Source: Bacteroidota bacterium (GTDB lineage Bacteria; Bacteroidota; Bacteroidia; Chitinophagales; Chitinophagaceae). From it: a DNA stretch of 7,603 nucleotides. Position 1 is the first letter of the stretch. Each line of letters opens with the position of its first letter. The notes below the pieces were generated by a model that worked only from the letters and a program-made list of their open reading frames with translations, did not search any database and was not told the origin of the DNA. Positions 6,624 through 7,603 of the stretch are shown here, one piece after another. Made by a program: the position numbers and the translations under genes. The stretch lies in assembly GCA_023396345.1 (NCBI GenBank), contig JAEWWO010000310.1, positions 1-7,603 of the forward strand, in the 5' to 3' direction.

Positions 6624-7163
6624 TTAATAGTAAGGAGAGATCATCAGATAAATCACCGGGCCGGTAATGGCTACGTACAACCACAAAGGATATGTGATGC
6701 GTGCAATTTTTTTATGGCGTGGATATTCTCCCGTTAAACCCCGATAGGCAGTAAAGAGAATAAAAGGCAAAGTAAGTCCGGCTAAAATAATATGCGTAAT
6801 TAATATAAAAAAGTAAACAATTCTGATGGTGCCTTCGCCTCCAAATTTGGTATCGCCTGCCCACATATGATGGCAGATGTAGGAAACAAGAAACAACACA
6901 GATAATATCATTGCAGTTATCATAAGATTTCTGTGCAGTTTGTATTTCCTTTGTCTTACAGCCAGATAAGCAAGAATAAGCAACAATGCCACCGTGGTAT
7001 TGATAACTGCATTGATCAATGCAAAAATATGCACATCAAAATTAAAGGGAAAGGGCACCTGTAACACATGGCGATCCAAAACTACTACGGCTCCTAAAAT
7101 CACTATCGACAGAATGGCAATAATCCATCTGGCAGCTCTATCGTTCTTTTGTATTGTTTTCAT
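6624..7163 (-). CDS. DUF420 family membrane protein (CtaM/YozB-related)
   Basis: This 179-residue integral membrane protein has about five hydrophobic helices, at roughly 12-30, 46-68, 79-98, 115-138 and 155-175. Conserved-looking histidines lie at or near the membrane faces: His32, His45 (FNFDVHIFALINAV), His77 (KLHRNLM), His98-His99 (CHHMWAGD), His124 (THIILAG) and His150. This pattern is that of DUF420. In Firmicutes a member of that family, CtaM, is needed for aa3-type terminal oxidase activity, so a role in cytochrome oxidase assembly or haem handling is plausible here. That is an inference from the family; no oxidase gene is in the window to support it. It lies 87 bases upstream of blaI on the same strand, with no convincing terminator between, so some read-through into blaI is possible. 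A heptad repeat region lies directly upstream of its start. Confidence 0.82.
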   Translation of the reverse strand: MKTIQKNDRAARWIIAILSIVILGAVVVLDRHVLQVPFPFNFDVHIFALINAVINTTVALLLILAYLAVRQRKYKLHRNLMITAMILSVLFLVSYICHHMWAGDTKFGGEGTIRIVYFFILITHIILAGLTLPFILFTAYRGLTGEYPRHKKIARITYPLWLYVAITGPVIYLMISPYY

Positions 7164-7164
7164 T

Positions 7165-7234
7165 TAATTATAAATTGCAAATTACAAATTACAGATTATT
7201 TCTAAGTATGAAGTTTGAAGAATGAAGATGAAAG
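7165..7234. repeat. Heptad repeat region, AT-rich and purine-rich segments in one register
   Basis: Ten units of 7 bases follow one another in unbroken register. AT-rich units come first (TAATTAT, AAATTGC, AAATTAC, AAATTAC, AGATTAT), then a transitional TTCTAAG. Purine-rich units follow: TATGAAG, TTTGAAG, AATGAAG, ATGAAAG. The last group is the reverse complement type of the CTTCAAA units in the next block. It directly precedes the start codon of the DUF420 gene on the minus strand, leaving one base between. Confidence 0.75.
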
Positions 7235-7236
7235 AA

Positions 7237-7355
7237 TTTCCAACTCCCAACTTCCCACTTCCTACTTCAAACTTCCCACTCCCATCTTCCTACCTCCTAC
7301 TTCAAACTCCCTACTTCCCACTTTCAATTATCAACTATCCTCTATCATCTATTAC
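7237..7355. repeat. Degenerate heptad array, consensus CTTCCYA (17 units)
   Basis: Exactly 119 bases divide into 17 units of 7. The best-kept units are CTTCCCA (7251, 7272, 7314) and CTTCCTA (7258, 7286), with variants CTTCAAA, CTCCCAT, CCTCCTA and CTCCCTA. Units after about 7321 decay towards CTATCAT. The plus strand is almost purely pyrimidine apart from the last base or bases of each unit. The array is non-coding: the period is not a multiple of three, and open frames here arise because the units hold no stop codons. Confidence 0.88.
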
Positions 7356-7402
7356 AGTTCCTTCATTCCGCTACGCTCCAATCAGGATGACAGTATGTGA
7401 AA
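7356..7402. repeat. 47-bp non-heptad segment interrupting the repeat array, possible dispersed repeat
   Basis: This segment divides the two CTTCCYA blocks and does not follow the 7-base pattern. Its core, from CATTCCGCTACGCTCC to CAGGATGACAG (about 7364-7393), is more GC-rich than its surroundings. It resembles short intergenic repeats with GGAGCG-AGCGGAATGA cores that I recall from many environmental bacterial genomes. The resemblance is from memory and needs a search of the host genome. Confidence 0.4.
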
Positions 7403-7458
7403 CTTCCTACTCCCATCTTCCTACTTCCAACTTCCTACCTCCTACTTCCCACTTTAAT
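7403..7458. repeat. Second CTTCCYA heptad block (8 units)
   Basis: The units are CTTCCTA, CTCCCAT, CTTCCTA, CTTCCAA, CTTCCTA, CCTCCTA, CTTCCCA and a decayed CTTTAAT. The phase is shifted relative to the first block by the intervening 47 bases. The run reaches the stop codon (7454-7456) of the purF-like gene, so the array abuts that coding sequence with almost no spacer. Confidence 0.85.
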
Positions 7459-7603
7459 ACGCCCTCTCTGTGCTTCCTTCTATAAAATTGATGAATGCTT
7501 TGTTCACCACTCTGTTTCCTCCCGGTGTGGGATAGTTTCCGGTGAAATACCAGTCGCCTGTATTGGTAGGGCAACTGTCGTGCAAATCTTCAATAGTCTG
7601 AAA
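7454..7603 (-). CDS. C-terminus of a purF-like amidophosphoribosyltransferase (truncated by window edge)
   Basis: The last 49 codons and the TAA stop of a minus-strand gene are present; the rest lies beyond the right edge. The translation includes HDSCPTNTGDWYF, then GNYPTPGGNRVVNKAFINF, and ends IEGSTERAY. I recognise this tail from the long class-II glutamine amidotransferase / amidophosphoribosyltransferase proteins of Bacteroidota. Those act at, or resemble, the first committed step of purine synthesis (PRPP plus glutamine to phosphoribosylamine). No catalytic residue is inside the window, so the call rests on the C-terminal motif alone. That the frame is a real gene is well supported: it is open to the edge, has protein-like composition, and ends where the repeats begin. 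Confidence 0.65.
   Translation of the reverse strand, partial: FQTIEDLHDSCPTNTGDWYFTGNYPTPGGNRVVNKAFINFIEGSTERAY

Noticed and set aside
6608..6628. Terminator after the DUF420 gene (TTAAAAAA - TTTTTTAA)
   Set aside because: The stem is A/T only, with a loop of about two bases; it is too weak to call and overlaps the stop codon.
7237..7458. CRISPR array
   Set aside because: The units are contiguous 7-mers with no spacers, and no cas gene is present.
7215..7485. Two open frames on the plus strand over the repeat region (61 and 87 codons)
   Set aside because: They are open only because CTTCCYA units contain no stop codons. The translation is a low-complexity Pro/Thr/Ser/Leu repeat, and the longer one overlaps the purF-like gene in antisense.

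Overview
The window is AT-rich DNA from a member of the Bacteroidota, most likely the Chitinophagaceae/Sphingobacteriia side of the phylum (the rank is an inference). The supporting signs are: genes without Shine-Dalgarno sequences; a promoter that fits the phylum's TTG / TAnnTTTG consensus; BlaR1-like M56 peptidases carrying TonB C-terminal domains and SusC-type plug motifs; a DUF937-OmpA fusion; and a purF-like C-terminus of the form seen in this phylum.

Layout. The plus strand carries only one gene, manA (mannose-6-phosphate isomerase), cut by the left edge. It converges on a minus-strand DUF937/OmpA-like envelope protein. Between them are a 45-bp nested perfect palindrome and a bidirectional intrinsic terminator. 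Everything to the right is on the minus strand. In transcription order from the right edge: the last 49 codons of a purF-like amidophosphoribosyltransferase; about 290 bp of intergenic DNA built almost wholly from 7-bp repeats; a DUF420 membrane protein; then a three-gene cluster of a BlaI/MecI-type repressor and two tandem BlaR1-like membrane metallopeptidases of 428 and 676 aa; a strong terminator; and the DUF937-OmpA gene, which has its own sigma-54-like promoter.

How it may work. The BlaI-type repressor has a recognisable promoter in which a 14-bp perfect palindrome fills the -33/-7 spacer, which suggests autoregulation. The two M56 proteins keep the HExxH protease and four-helix membrane layout of BlaR1 but lack the penicillin-binding sensor domain. 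Each instead ends in a periplasmic TonB C-terminal domain, and the longer one adds two copies of the plug box typical of TonB-dependent receptors. No beta-lactamase or PBP gene is present. The best reading is an envelope-sensing proteolytic signalling system rather than a resistance locus. The two peptidases arose by tandem duplication, leader sequence included, and then diverged in the periplasmic part.

The points most worth following up are this BlaI / M56-TonB / M56-plug-TonB operon, the sigma-54-type promoter before the DUF937-OmpA gene, the heptad repeat region, and the nested palindrome after manA.
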